DNA of 10,000 bases from Halisarca cf. caerulea (lineage: Eukaryota; Porifera; Demospongiae; Chondrillida; Halisarcidae): assembly GCA_963170055.1 (NCBI GenBank), contig CAUJGJ010000483.1, positions 522,501 through 532,500 on the forward strand, written 5' to 3'. Below the pieces are notes generated by a model. It saw only the letters and a list, made by a program, of their open reading frames with translations, was not told the origin of the DNA and did no database searches. The position numbers and the translations under genes were made by a program. Position 1 is the stretch's first letter; every line of letters starts with the position of its first letter. Shown one piece after another: positions 1 to 8,324 of the stretch.

Positions 1-66
1 GTTGACACCAATGCAAACAAGTACATACACAGCACCAGGCGAGACAGTGAGGGGGGCAATGACGCA

Positions 67-2715
67 TCAAGGCCTTTGACTGCAGTAGAAGAGAATGTAT
101 GGCGTTTTGGAGGAGGAGAGGAGCATCTTGGTGAAATGTTTCTGCTCCAAAATGGATACTTTCTCGTCATCAAAGTAGTACCAAAAAGGGCTTGGTTTCG
201 CTGTGTGTTCTCCCCTACCCAGCTGCATTGGATCTCCAACAAACTGGTCTCGTACAGGCGGAAGTGAATCAGGTGGATGACACACAGAGGAGAGTACAGC
301 GGTTGTATAGTGCCCGCTACTGATGCTGACCCCAGTATGAAACACAACTGCATACAAGCAATACACATTGCCTTTAGTGGGGCACTTGCGCATGCACCAT
401 CGCTCCAAGGAAAACTTCTCAGGAATCACAATACAGTTGCAGAGCTTACTTGAGGCATGAGAACGGTACTTAGGAATAAAGTGCAGAATGGAGTTGTGTG
501 AGAATCTGTTGATGTGTAGAACCAGTACCGGTGGGAGGGAGGACAGCTTGATGAAACGTTCTGCTTCACTAAGATGGTTACACTCCCCACAAAAGTACTT
601 ATTGTCTCCGGATAGAAACTCGCTGGCTGCAAAGTGTTCGATACATTCCTCCAGGGGTATAAATTTGCAGTTGACGGATCCAAGAAAGGCCTCTGTAGGG
701 ATGGGAACACTGAGATCCAGAAATGATTCCTCCTTGCCCGTACACTGCTCGCACTCCAAGCAGCGTGTTCCATACATAAGGTGGCCTTCAAAGAGCTCTG
801 TGATGAAATCAGACGAAGAAGGTATGTTGGAATCTGAGGAGTATGCACTGGCACGGAAGCATCTGTCAAAGGTGGGGGTTTTGGGGGAGAGCGGAAGATG
901 ACGCAGAACACGTTGCAGCCCATCAAGGTGTGGCTTGGCAGCTGAGTGTCCTCTGAGGAGACGCAAGGGAATGCGGACCATTAGTGGTGCTCTTGTGTTG
1001 GAGGTTATCGTCAAGAACTGTGAGTTAGATTCTGTTGCCTTCAGCTTTTTCTTTGGTGTAGTGGATTTCTTCTTGGCATATCTACTCTTTCGTGGACGCT
1101 TTCGTCTTTTCTTACTTGGAAACTGCATTTTGAGGTTCTTCCTCTGGATCCTAACCACAAGCTCTTGCTTGGAATTGGAAACAACTTTCGCTTGTTTCTT
1201 TGTTTTACCACCCAACAGTTTTGGTCTCCCCACATGCCCATGAACATGACCAGATAAAGAAGAGCTGCGTTCGGTGATCTCCGGAGGGCTTAGTGGACCA
1301 CTAGGTTGGCTGATTTCACCTTTTGTACTAACATAAGAAGGTTTGGGAAAAGAAATGACTGGCCTTTGGGGAGTGGTCAATGGAGGGTCTATTTGGGCAT
1401 TACTTTGGTTGAGGTTTGGTGTGATATCTTGGGTCGAGGGTTGATACAGGTCTGGAGGTGGGCCAGTGGAGGGGTGTAGTGGTGACAGTGAATGAGTATG
1501 TTGTGTACGATGAGGGGGAGGCGACAATATCATTGGAGGTGTGCTAAGTGATGTCTGACTGTAAGTGTCCATGTTTGGACTAACTGATCTTTGTCTATTG
1601 TCCTCACGCTCATCTGGCAAATGTAACAGCTCCTGCCTTTCTTGTTTATAGCCTATAGAAAGATTTTGGTCACTGTTGTGACAACCTGGTATAGACACAT
1701 GTTGAGGTACACCCATTTGTCGATGCATATGCATCTGATCTTCTTTCTGTTTTTCTGGAACAGGTGGTGCTTGCTCTCGTCCATCTGGTTCATCCAACTG
1801 CTTTGTCAACCCCATCTCCTGAGATGCATCAAGCTGTTGCTGTTTCACATGCTCTGTGGTTGCAACCCACATATCCTGACTCTTGGATTCATCTTGCACA
1901 CCTGAATGCTGTTGAGCAAGACCTTGCTGTTGCACTCTCTTTGGCTGAGACTGCAAAATGAGCTGCTCTCTTTCTGCTTTTGTAGCGTTGCCATTTTCAA
2001 GCACTTCCGCTTTGCTGTCGTTCTTTCCACCAGCATGGTCCTTCAAGGAGGTAAGGAGACATTTGAGCAACTCTTGTGCATCGTGCTGCTCTCCGTAAGT
2101 GAACTGTGGAAACGTAGACCTGAATGGAGTGAGGATATAGAGTTAAAGACAAACTGACAAGCAAATGTATTGAATTGAAACACAGCATCTTCTTACTCTA
2201 ATGTTCCCATGAATGATGAAGGTACAACCACTTTTGTGTCAGAATCTGCCTCTTCCATGAACTGAAACAGCTACAGAACAAACAATATCAAAAATACACT
2301 GCAATGCGTACTTGAATCCTGGTTGGAACCAGACAAAGTTCAGGCCACTTACTTCTGACAGGGACATAGATAGAGACGGATGTACATCCCCAGATCGGTT
2401 GCAAGCGTGGTTTAGACCATCCCTGAAACCTGGACAGAATCGAAGCGCTTGTACAACAGCATTGGCATAACAAGTGTTTGAAACGTTGCTCATCCCCGCG
2501 AGATTCACATAGTTGTTTGTCGCCCCAGCACGCGAATAACTTCTTCCCTCAACAACATCGGTATTCGAGTTGGTTGTTTGCGCCTCCAGTTTCGCTGGTT
2601 TCAATTTTTTGCTTTTGACTCCTAAACTCATCGAGAGTGCTCGCTTCGAAGGACAGTGTAGCTCCTCCATGTGTTGCTTTGACTCTGCATGTACATCTCT
2701 TCCTCCTCCTAACAT
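67..2715 (-). CDS. USP1: USP1-like ubiquitin-specific protease (3 exons)
   Basis: This is a cysteine deubiquitinase. Animal USP1, bound to the WD-repeat partner UAF1/WDR48, removes ubiquitin from FANCD2-FANCI and PCNA in the nucleus. I join exon 1 (2715-2353), exon 2 (2270-2197) and exon 3 (2119-67, TGA stop) into 829 residues; human USP1 has 785. All introns are GT-AG and the phases agree (0, then 2). Seen in the translation: the Cys box NTCYANAVVQAL (Cys82), QHDAQELLKCLL (157-168), FEGH...RCLEC (Cys599/602), YFCGECNHLSEAERF (Cys656/659), the His box VSISSGHYT (His749), and WYYFDDEKV (Asp796/797) followed by PYILFY near the C-terminus. The CxxC pairs, the SEAER segment and the ISSGHYT box point to USP1 rather than other USPs. 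Residues about 175-580 are a disordered insertion rich in Gln, Pro, Ser and Lys. It has a basic NLS-like cluster at 481-505 and several Ser/Thr-Pro sites, including TPKK at Thr500. The start is the first ATG after an in-frame TGA (2743-2745), with A at -3. No polyadenylation signal is visible in the 66 bases left downstream. Confidence 0.93.
2120..2352 (-). other. USP1: Two short introns flanking a 74-nt USP1 exon
   Basis: Intron 1 spans 2352-2271 (82 nt). It has a consensus GTAAGT donor and a TTTGTTCTGTAG acceptor. Exon 2 spans 2270-2197 and encodes LFQFMEEADSDTKVVVPSSF followed by MGTL, the usual USP stretch before the QHDAQE box. Intron 2 spans 2196-2120 (77 nt), with a GTAAGA donor, a TTTAAC branch-like site and a CATTCAG acceptor. 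Exon 1 ends in phase 0. Exon 2 has 24 codons plus GA, and exon 3 supplies the G that completes a Glu codon, giving ...TLESTFPQFTYGEQHDAQE. An alternative acceptor CAG lies 9 nt downstream (2262) and would remove three residues in frame. Confidence 0.88.
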
Positions 2716-2753
2716 TGTCCTGGCCGGTTTTCCGCCATTTTCTCAAACATCAT
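2709..2753 (-). other. Upstream ORF overlapping the USP1 start codon
   Basis: On the minus strand, ATGs at 2753, 2750 and 2738 share one reading frame and open a 14-codon ORF (MMFEKMAENRPGQC) that stops with TAG at 2711-2709. This stop lies just past the main ATG (2715-2713), which sits inside the last codons of the upstream ORF in another frame. The ATG at 2738 has A at -3 and G at +4, a better initiation context than the main ATG (A at -3, T at +4). If the transcript starts above 2738, this ORF should dampen USP1 translation or feed it by reinitiation. If transcription starts below 2738 it is irrelevant. Confidence 0.5.
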
Positions 2754-2965
2754 TTTGCGTAGGCTCGGCTACAAGACGTCACGGTCTTCGTTGGTGAATT
2801 CATTAGGTCGGTTTCTGAAGAGGTTTTCTCTGAATAGAGGTTACAGAATATTTCCCAACTGACTTCAGCAGTGTAATTGGATCGTTGGTTTCTCGAGGAT
2901 TCTCCGCACCCAGCCCCACCAAGTTCTTAAGCGAAGTTGGCAATCATAGGACGGGAAAATTGACA
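2716..2965. promoter_or_regulatory. CpG-rich putative bidirectional promoter
   Basis: Only 250 bp separate the USP1 ATG (minus) from the ATG of the plus-strand exon. CpG dinucleotides are clearly denser here and over USP1 exon 1 than in the sequence beyond 3060, where many of the CpGs lie in TACGTA-like repeats. No TATA box is evident. A CRE-like GACGTCAC lies at 2775-2782. A YY1-type AAAATGGCGG (minus strand) lies at 2732-2741, a motif often found just downstream of transcription starts of housekeeping genes. The head-to-head layout and these motifs suggest a shared promoter; the motif functions are inferred. Confidence 0.6.
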
Positions 2966-3053
2966 ATGGGGAAAGAACACGAGTTTCTTCTTGCACTGCG
3001 TCAAGGAAATGCCGAACAAGCTAGGAAGATTATGGCTAAATTGAAGAAAGCAG
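2966..3053 (+). CDS. Putative first coding exon, Caskin/ANKS1-like
   Basis: An ATG in excellent context (GACAATGGG) opens 29 codons, MGKEHEFLLALRQGNAEQAR then KIMAKLKKA. The exon ends at AAAGCAG followed by GTTTGTG, a usable though not ideal splice donor, leaving phase 1. Without splicing the frame stops at TGA three codons later. The opening MGKE-x-E-(L/F)-L-x-A with a following Gly-Asn resembles the N-termini of the ankyrin-repeat scaffolds ANKS1 and Caskin, which begin MGKEQEL and continue as the first half of an ankyrin-like helix pair. I found no matching ankyrin exon in the rest of the window, so the assignment rests on this short peptide and the promoter context. It could instead be an unrelated short-exon gene. 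Confidence 0.5.
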
Positions 3054-3443
3054 GTTTGTGTTGAGTGTAGATTTGTAAACTTTATTGCTTGGGCGTGCGC
3101 ATTCCTTTCTCCGCTGTTCAAACGTTTACGTGTTCTTATTTTCTACTTGTACCTGACAATTTACAACATGCTTTGATATAGTATTTGCTGCCTTAAACAA
3201 GGGAATGAAAAGATTTAGGGATGCTCCCTACATTGAATTACATAGTGTTGAATTTGTGCACTTTTCGTGGTTAGGACATATTTTTGTTATTGTGTGTGTA
3301 CGTGTTGTGGTGTTGTGGTGATTTGCTGATGCTGTTGAACAACAAGTCTCCTCATGAATTGCCTGTGTTGCCTTTGTGATTTCATAAGGAATAGTCTTGT
3401 TGTAATCACATGGTTTCATCAGAACAGGTAGAAGGATATGACC

Positions 3444-3445
<2 letters not shown>

Positions 3446-3507
<62 letters not shown>

Positions 3508-3625
3508 CCCATGTGCGTGTGTGTGCATGCTCACACGTGTGTGTGTGTATGTGTGTCCATGTGCGTGTAAACTCGTGTGTGTGTTCACCTGTGTCTGTCT
3601 GTATCTGTCTGTGTGTGTATGATTG
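3446..3625. repeat. (GT)30 microsatellite with degenerate GT tail
   Basis: A pure run of 30 GT units occupies 3447-3506. It is followed to about 3625 by interrupted GT-rich sequence with CCATGTGCGTGT, CACACGTG and CTGTCTGTAT variants. The alternating purine-pyrimidine tract is a Z-DNA-prone sequence. Long open frames on both strands here are Cys-Val or His-Thr runs and are not genes. Confidence 0.97.
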
Positions 3626-3776
3626 TAATATATCCAGCACAACCAAAGACATCCACTTTTTAACCATGGGTGGTCTGTACAGCTGGTTATTTTCGTACAC
3701 TGGCATGCTTCCAATAGAGATTTGGAGTGTTGTGATGGGGATATGGCTTATGCATAAGTAGGCAACTTGGGACAGA

Positions 3777-3858
<82 letters not shown>
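3777..3858. repeat. Compound (CT)11(GT)30 microsatellite
   Basis: Eleven CT units (3777-3798) pass directly into thirty GT units (3799-3858). The CT part can form triplex-type structures and the GT part Z-DNA. Confidence 0.97.
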
Positions 3859-3860
<2 letters not shown>

Positions 3861-4640
3861 ATATGACTTCATAATGTGATTTCCCCAAGTCTTCTGTGGA
3901 TTCAGCTGTGAGGTTATATCAACCAGACTGTTAGGAACACACTGATAATCACCTTCTCCTCTTATCTGCTGTGACTCACAAGCAATCAGCACTCTTCTAA
4001 GCAACCCAACCTGTAACCCACAAGGAAATTCACCCACACCTCTGTAGCCTTTGTCTGCTAAGTCTTTTTGTTATGCCCAGGGAGTGTCAACAATGCTTGT
4101 GTGTGTTCTACTGTGTTGTGTTTTGAAAGAAACAGAAGGTTGAAGTGGTCCTTGGTATAGTTTGCAAGAAGGTTGTTGTTCTTTCACTCTGAAGGCCCAT
4201 TGTACTAGTAATAATGAAATTAGCATCTGTTTTCCCTGTAAAGCGGTAGGCTGGCCATGCCAGTACCAGCATTGTGGACTTTTGTTACCAACTCCCACAG
4301 GTATACATGTGTATGTGAGTATACTTAATTGCCTCATTATTATGGACTAATGTCACTAATCGGGTTAGGTGTGAGGCTTACCTGTTGGTATGAGATGAAA
4401 CTTAGTATACGTATAGCATCTGATCATAAGTGCCATCTATATACAGTGTGTGTTGCAACAGGTTTGTGTATCTCATTTCCTTGTACATTGTGTTTGTTTG
4501 GGAGGGAGGGTTGGAGTGGGAGTCGCATTCATTTTCATTCCACTGCCAGTATCCATGCTAGATGGCCTTTTGCAGTACATGTGCGTGCGAGTGGTAGGTC
4601 TGTGTGTGAGTCATATGTGTGGCTGGTGTAGATTAGTGAG

Positions 4641-4745
4641 TGTGTTTGCGATTAGTGTGGCTGTGTGTGCGAGTGGTTTGGCTATGTGTGCGATTGGTAT
4701 GCCTGCGCATAAGATTAGTGAGGCTGTATGTGATATTGGTGTAGC
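4641..4745. repeat. Degenerate 21-bp minisatellite, five units
   Basis: Five units of exactly 21 bp (starting at 4641, 4662, 4683, 4704 and 4725) follow a loose consensus TGTGTGTGCGATTGGTGTGGC. The units are diverged in sequence but have no length variation. A related partial unit precedes them at about 4624. Because 21 is a multiple of 3, open frames on both strands show a seven-residue periodicity (for example ISVAVCA, SGLAMCA). This is expected from the repeat and is not evidence of a protein. Confidence 0.85.
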
Positions 4746-4996
4746 TGTAGTCTTTATTCTGATCCTCAAAGTGTCTGGGTCCCTGTTGATAGGTATCACT
4801 ATGTGAGCAATGTACAGCTGATAGTCCTTGTGGAATGTTGTGTCTGTTCTTGGATGATGTGTTTGTGTTGTGAGGACCTGGAAACTTCATTAAGAAGAAT
4901 GTTTGTTCTCTAACAGTTAAACTTTGTAGTAGCACAAGTACTAATGTGTGAATACCGTAAGGGTTTATATGTCATGTACATACATTTCTCTCTTCT

Positions 4997-5002
<6 letters not shown>

Positions 5003-5065
<63 letters not shown>

Positions 5066-5088
5066 TGTGTATGTGTCTGTGTATGTGT

Positions 5089-5120
<32 letters not shown>
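5003..5120. repeat. (GT)28 microsatellite with interrupted extension
   Basis: Twenty-eight GT units (5003-5058) are followed to 5120 by GT-rich sequence interrupted by AT and CT steps (GTATGTGTCT). GT is again on the plus strand. Confidence 0.96.
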
Positions 5121-5157
5121 TCACATGCATGTACACTATACATAAGCCTGTCTTATA

Positions 5158-5197
5158 GACCACCTGTAGAGAAGGACCACCTGTCTATAGACCACAG
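5158..5197. repeat. GACCACCTGT short tandem motif
   Basis: GACCACCTGTAGAGAAG (5158-5174), GACCACCTGTCTATA (5175-5189) and GACCACAGT (5190-5198) form two and a half diverged copies of a 15-17 bp unit. Similar GACCACC repeats occur inside non-autonomous DNA transposons of invertebrates, so this may be a transposon relic, but no terminal repeats are visible. Confidence 0.5.
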
Positions 5198-5478
5198 TAA
5201 ACTATTCCATATGCCATCACAATACTGCTACCTTATTGACCTCTGGGTCACTTGTATTGGTGGGAATTCTCCGCTTTTATGATGACCCTGTTGTCCAGAG
5301 TTTGGAACTGTAAACTGTTCAGGATTTTGGAGCACATGATTGGCCAGCAGCCACCATGTAATTGCATCTGCTACACTTCCCTTCCTGTAAATTCAGGTAT
5401 CACCCTTTCAAGAGAAAAACATACGTACATATGTAGCTGGTGAGAAGCAGTGTTAACACTGTGGTGTTCCCAGGCTAC

Positions 5479-5509
5479 CTGCTTGCCCCTACAAGGTAAG
5501 GGGAAGCAG
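5479..5509. repeat. GC-rich hairpin
   Basis: CTGCTTGCCCCT (5479-5490) pairs with AGGGGAAGCAG (5499-5509) across an 8-nt loop, with one bulged G. It does not carry a T-run, and no neighbouring gene explains it. Confidence 0.6.
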
Positions 5510-6118
5510 CCAGGCCATAACGTCCTCAGCTTTGTTTCAAGTGTTCTTGAATCTGTGTACTACCTGGCCAATATTACTGCATTGTGCCATGTTTGGGTGT
5601 AGAACTCATAGAGGGTATCACAGAACCTTTGAAACTGAAGGAGCAAGGTTTGCCTAAAACTGAAGTTTCATTGTTGAAGGAACAAATCCTGTATCAGGAT
5701 TCCCATCCATTGGGCAATTTACAGGTGTATCTGCAGTTAACTGGTGTTTTGGCCTTTGCCAATCAGCTCTATTAGCATTCAATTTGTGTGTAATGTTGTG
5801 TATTTCTCCTATGTGCACCTGGCTGCCTGTACCCTTTGGCATGGAAATAAGACAGAGAAATGTTTCCGGATTAAATTGCACCATTATTGCATGGTCAAGT
5901 CATGTTCACAGTCAGTTGTGCTGCCTTTGGGTTGCTCCTACCAACCCCTTAGTCTAATTCTCTGTTCACACTTGTTGTAAAACAATACTTAGATCATATG
6001 AGAAACACTGGTTTCTCCCACACCACCCCTTCTGTAGCTGTGTTAAAGAGGTCTACAGTTTGGTATGTGCTAAAATGTCTCATCTGTCGTGTATTGTTGG
6101 GGTGGTATTGATCAGGAT

Positions 6119-6120
<2 letters not shown>

Positions 6121-6177
<57 letters not shown>

Positions 6178-6202
6178 TACATATGTGTGTACGTACGTAT
6201 AT
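6121..6202. repeat. (GT)27 microsatellite followed by ACGT/AT repeat
   Basis: Twenty-seven GT units (6121-6174) lead into TACGTACATATGTGTGTACG and then TACGTATATAT, mixing GT with the TACG motif that recurs further downstream. Confidence 0.96.
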
Positions 6203-6527
6203 ATTACTCAATGAATCTGTGGTGGAGAGACATGTGGAGCATAGATAAGGTACGCAGTGCCCTCAGAGCTGTTTTATCACACTGTGTGCATATATTCTTT
6301 GATGTCACTAAGATTACTCAAATATGCCTTGTCATAGACTGCTTTTTTTCTGGCATTCATCTTAGTATGTGACTTTTGTTTGTAATCAGTTATAATGCTG
6401 AAGTGAGTGTACATATATGTACGTTTGCCAGTGTACTACATTAGTGTGTACATATTCAATGCTGGTGCTATGCGTAAGTTTAAACTTGCAGCTTGTCCCC
6501 TTTCCCCGGTGTTTCTAGGCCTCTCAT

Positions 6528-6657
6528 ACTGTTTGTTAGTCTGCATAGACCAGACCACTAACCTCGCCTCCATTTCTTATATGCCCACCAGTGATGTCAC
6601 CATATGAAGAAATGGAGGTGAGGTAGCGCTCTGGTCTAAGCGGGACTAACTGTTTGT
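6528..6657. mobile_element. 112-bp foldback MITE with 9-bp target duplication
   Basis: The element body is 6537-6648. Its ends are inverted copies: TAGTCTGCATAGACCAGACC at the left, and TAGTCCCGCTTAGACCAGAG when the right end is read on the minus strand. The inverted arms run almost to the centre (about 6537-6583 against 6601-6648) with only scattered mismatches, so the whole element can fold into one hairpin. The perfect 9-bp direct repeat ACTGTTTGT lies immediately outside both ends (6528-6536 and 6649-6657), as expected for a target-site duplication. A 9-bp duplication with long terminal repeats best fits a Mutator-like (MULE) non-autonomous element; the superfamily is inferred. It has no coding capacity. 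Confidence 0.85.
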
Positions 6658-7020
6658 GTATGTCTACCTGATTTGTTGGCTGCTTGTAGTCAGCCAAAGC
6701 TGATAGATAAGCTTGATTGACAGTGACTGAAAGTTTGTTTAATAAATTGATGAAGATATTGATAAATATGATCAGTAAAATTGATTTTTGCTGATATTAA
6801 TTTTTCTGGTTGGATTTGTATTTTTGGCAGGTGTCTAATTGTAGTGGAGTGTTCCCTGTAGGTGTGTTGGCTACTGGAAGTTCTGTGGTTGTGAAAGTAT
6901 GCTGTATGGTAATGAATATGGTTTTGAACCTATGAATATGATTAACAGTTGCCCCCAGTAATGCCCTTTGTACCAGTGTTGGTCTAACTTGTTTACATTG
7001 CTCATACTTCTTCTCACCTA

Positions 7021-7211
7021 CCCTGATCTGGCTAGCTAGACTAAACCAACCCTGGTCTGGCCAGCTAGACTACACCAACCCTGGTCTAGCTAGACTGCAC
7101 CAACTCTGGTCTGACCAGCTAGACTACTACTACCTGGTCTAGCTAGACTACACCTATGCTGGTCTGGCTCGCTAGACTGCATCCACCCTGGTCTGGCTAG
7201 TTCAGCAACCA
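7021..7211. repeat. About 29-bp minisatellite with palindromic core
   Basis: Seven diverged units begin at about 7021, 7050, 7079, 7104, 7133, 7157 and 7186, with consensus CCCTGGTCTGGCTAGCTAGACTACACCAA. Some units lack four bases (CTGGTCTAGCTAGACT), and these contain the perfect 12-bp palindrome GTCTAGCTAGAC. The copies vary in both sequence and length (about 24-29 bp). Confidence 0.9.
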
Positions 7212-7261
7212 GTCATTATATTCTTCAGTGTTGTCTGTAGCCTATACCTCTAGTTGCTGAA
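7201..7261. repeat. Short inverted repeat beside the minisatellite
   Basis: TTCAGCAACCAG (7201-7212) and CTAGTTGCTGAA (7250-7261) are inverted copies with one mismatch, separated by 37 nt. The left arm is the last, broken unit of the minisatellite. Confidence 0.5.
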
Positions 7262-7456
7262 GGTTCTAACAACCTGCTTGTTGGCTGCTAAAATGGTGTG
7301 CTATACGTTTACATACATATATATGTATGCATTAATTTTTAGAAACATTGTTATTTCGGTTTATGTGCCACATAGGGCAGTCTGGCCTCAGTGCTGTTGT
7401 GTGTGTTACAATGATGATGAGAAACTATTAATAATGGTAGTCTAACAATGATGATA

Positions 7457-7565
7457 TACGTACGTACGTACATATGTACATAGGTACGCATATACATATA
7501 CATAATATGCATGTATATATGCATATATATGTACATATATATATATATATATATATGTTATATAG

Positions 7566-7604
<39 letters not shown>

Positions 7605-7660
7605 ATATAGATACATATATATATATATATATATATATGTTATATAGATACGTATATGTA
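7457..7660. repeat. AT satellite block with three GTTATATAGATAC spacers
   Basis: The block opens with ACGTACGTACGTACATATG, then long (AT)n runs are broken by three identical copies of GTTATATAGATAC at 7557-7569, 7602-7614 and 7639-7651. The spacing is 45 and 37 bp, so whole (AT)n plus spacer units were duplicated and the AT runs then slipped in length. Confidence 0.93.
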
Positions 7661-7837
7661 CATAGCTATTGTCCAACTGCTTATGTAGCATCACTGTAGA
7701 GTGCTGTACATTGATGTGTGTAGACTAGATTCTTGTGTTGAGTGAAATTGTAAATTCGATGTGTACATGTGTTATGTGCATGTGATTCATTAGCCACATA
7801 CGTGTGCTCAGACACCCACCCATTCACACAGTACACG

Positions 7838-7972
7838 CAACAAACACAGTACACTCAGTACACACAGCACACACTATACACACAACACACACTATACACA
7901 CAACACACACTATACACACAATACAAACTAAACACACAATATACACTAAACACAATTTACACACACTCAGTA
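7838..7972. repeat. 18-bp CA-rich minisatellite
   Basis: Five units in perfect 18-bp register (CTATA or CTAAA at 7874, 7892, 7910, 7928 and 7946) share CTATACACACAACACACA. A looser ACAC-rich lead-in starts near 7838. This is the only CA-on-plus repeat in the window; the GT tracts have the opposite orientation. Open frames here (His-Thr-Ile on one strand, Val-Cys-Ile on the other) are repeat artefacts. Confidence 0.9.
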
Positions 7973-8190
7973 ACCCAAATAGGGGCGGCGTATAGCAGTG
8001 TCCACTGGTGTGTCTCCTCCTTCCCATTGAGAGTCTTTGATGGAACGGGAGCCTAGGCAACACCGACTCACATGATCTGTGCTACGGCTGTATTGTAGTG
8101 TCATGGTTCCAGTAGGAACTGGGGGGCATGCAATAGAGATTAATCTGTGAGAATCAGAGAGAATAATCCTCGCTGCTGTGTGGTACCCAC

Positions 8191-8268
8191 GTATGTACGT
8201 ATGTCAGTGCTGGTGTATACTCACATGCATACGTACATACTTAGCAGATGTTTTATTATGTACGTATG
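8191..8268. repeat. Three alternating palindromic TACGTA arms
   Basis: GTATGTACGTATG (8191-8203) is followed by its exact reverse complement CATACGTACATAC (8228-8240) and then by TATGTACGTATG in the original orientation (8257-8268). The middle arm can pair with either neighbour, giving two mutually exclusive hairpins or cruciforms. Confidence 0.8.
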
Positions 8269-8324
8269 TACAGAGCTAGAAATAGCTGCCTGCCATCTGC
8301 AATTTTCTGAAGAAAACGTGAATA

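Noticed and set aside
4450..4806. 118-codon plus-strand open frame with hydrophobic seven-residue repeats
   Set aside because: The openness is explained by the 21-bp repeat having no stops in register. No signal, domain or splice context supports a gene, and the opposite strand is equally open.
5584..5775. 63-codon open frame with protein-like peptide (LKLKEQGLPKTEVSLLKEQ)
   Set aside because: No recognised family, no convincing acceptor and donor in matching phase, and part of the look comes from an internal near-repeat (TTGAAACTGAAGGAGCAA and TTGTTGAAGGAACAAA).
6601..6650. tRNA-like segment GGTAGCGCTCTGGTCTAAGC
   Set aside because: Only a loose A-box resemblance; there is no B-box GGTTCGANNCC and no cloverleaf, so it is not annotated as a tRNA or SINE.
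7428..7694. Tyr-Ile rich open frames over the AT block
   Set aside because: Pure consequence of (AT)n translation on both strands.
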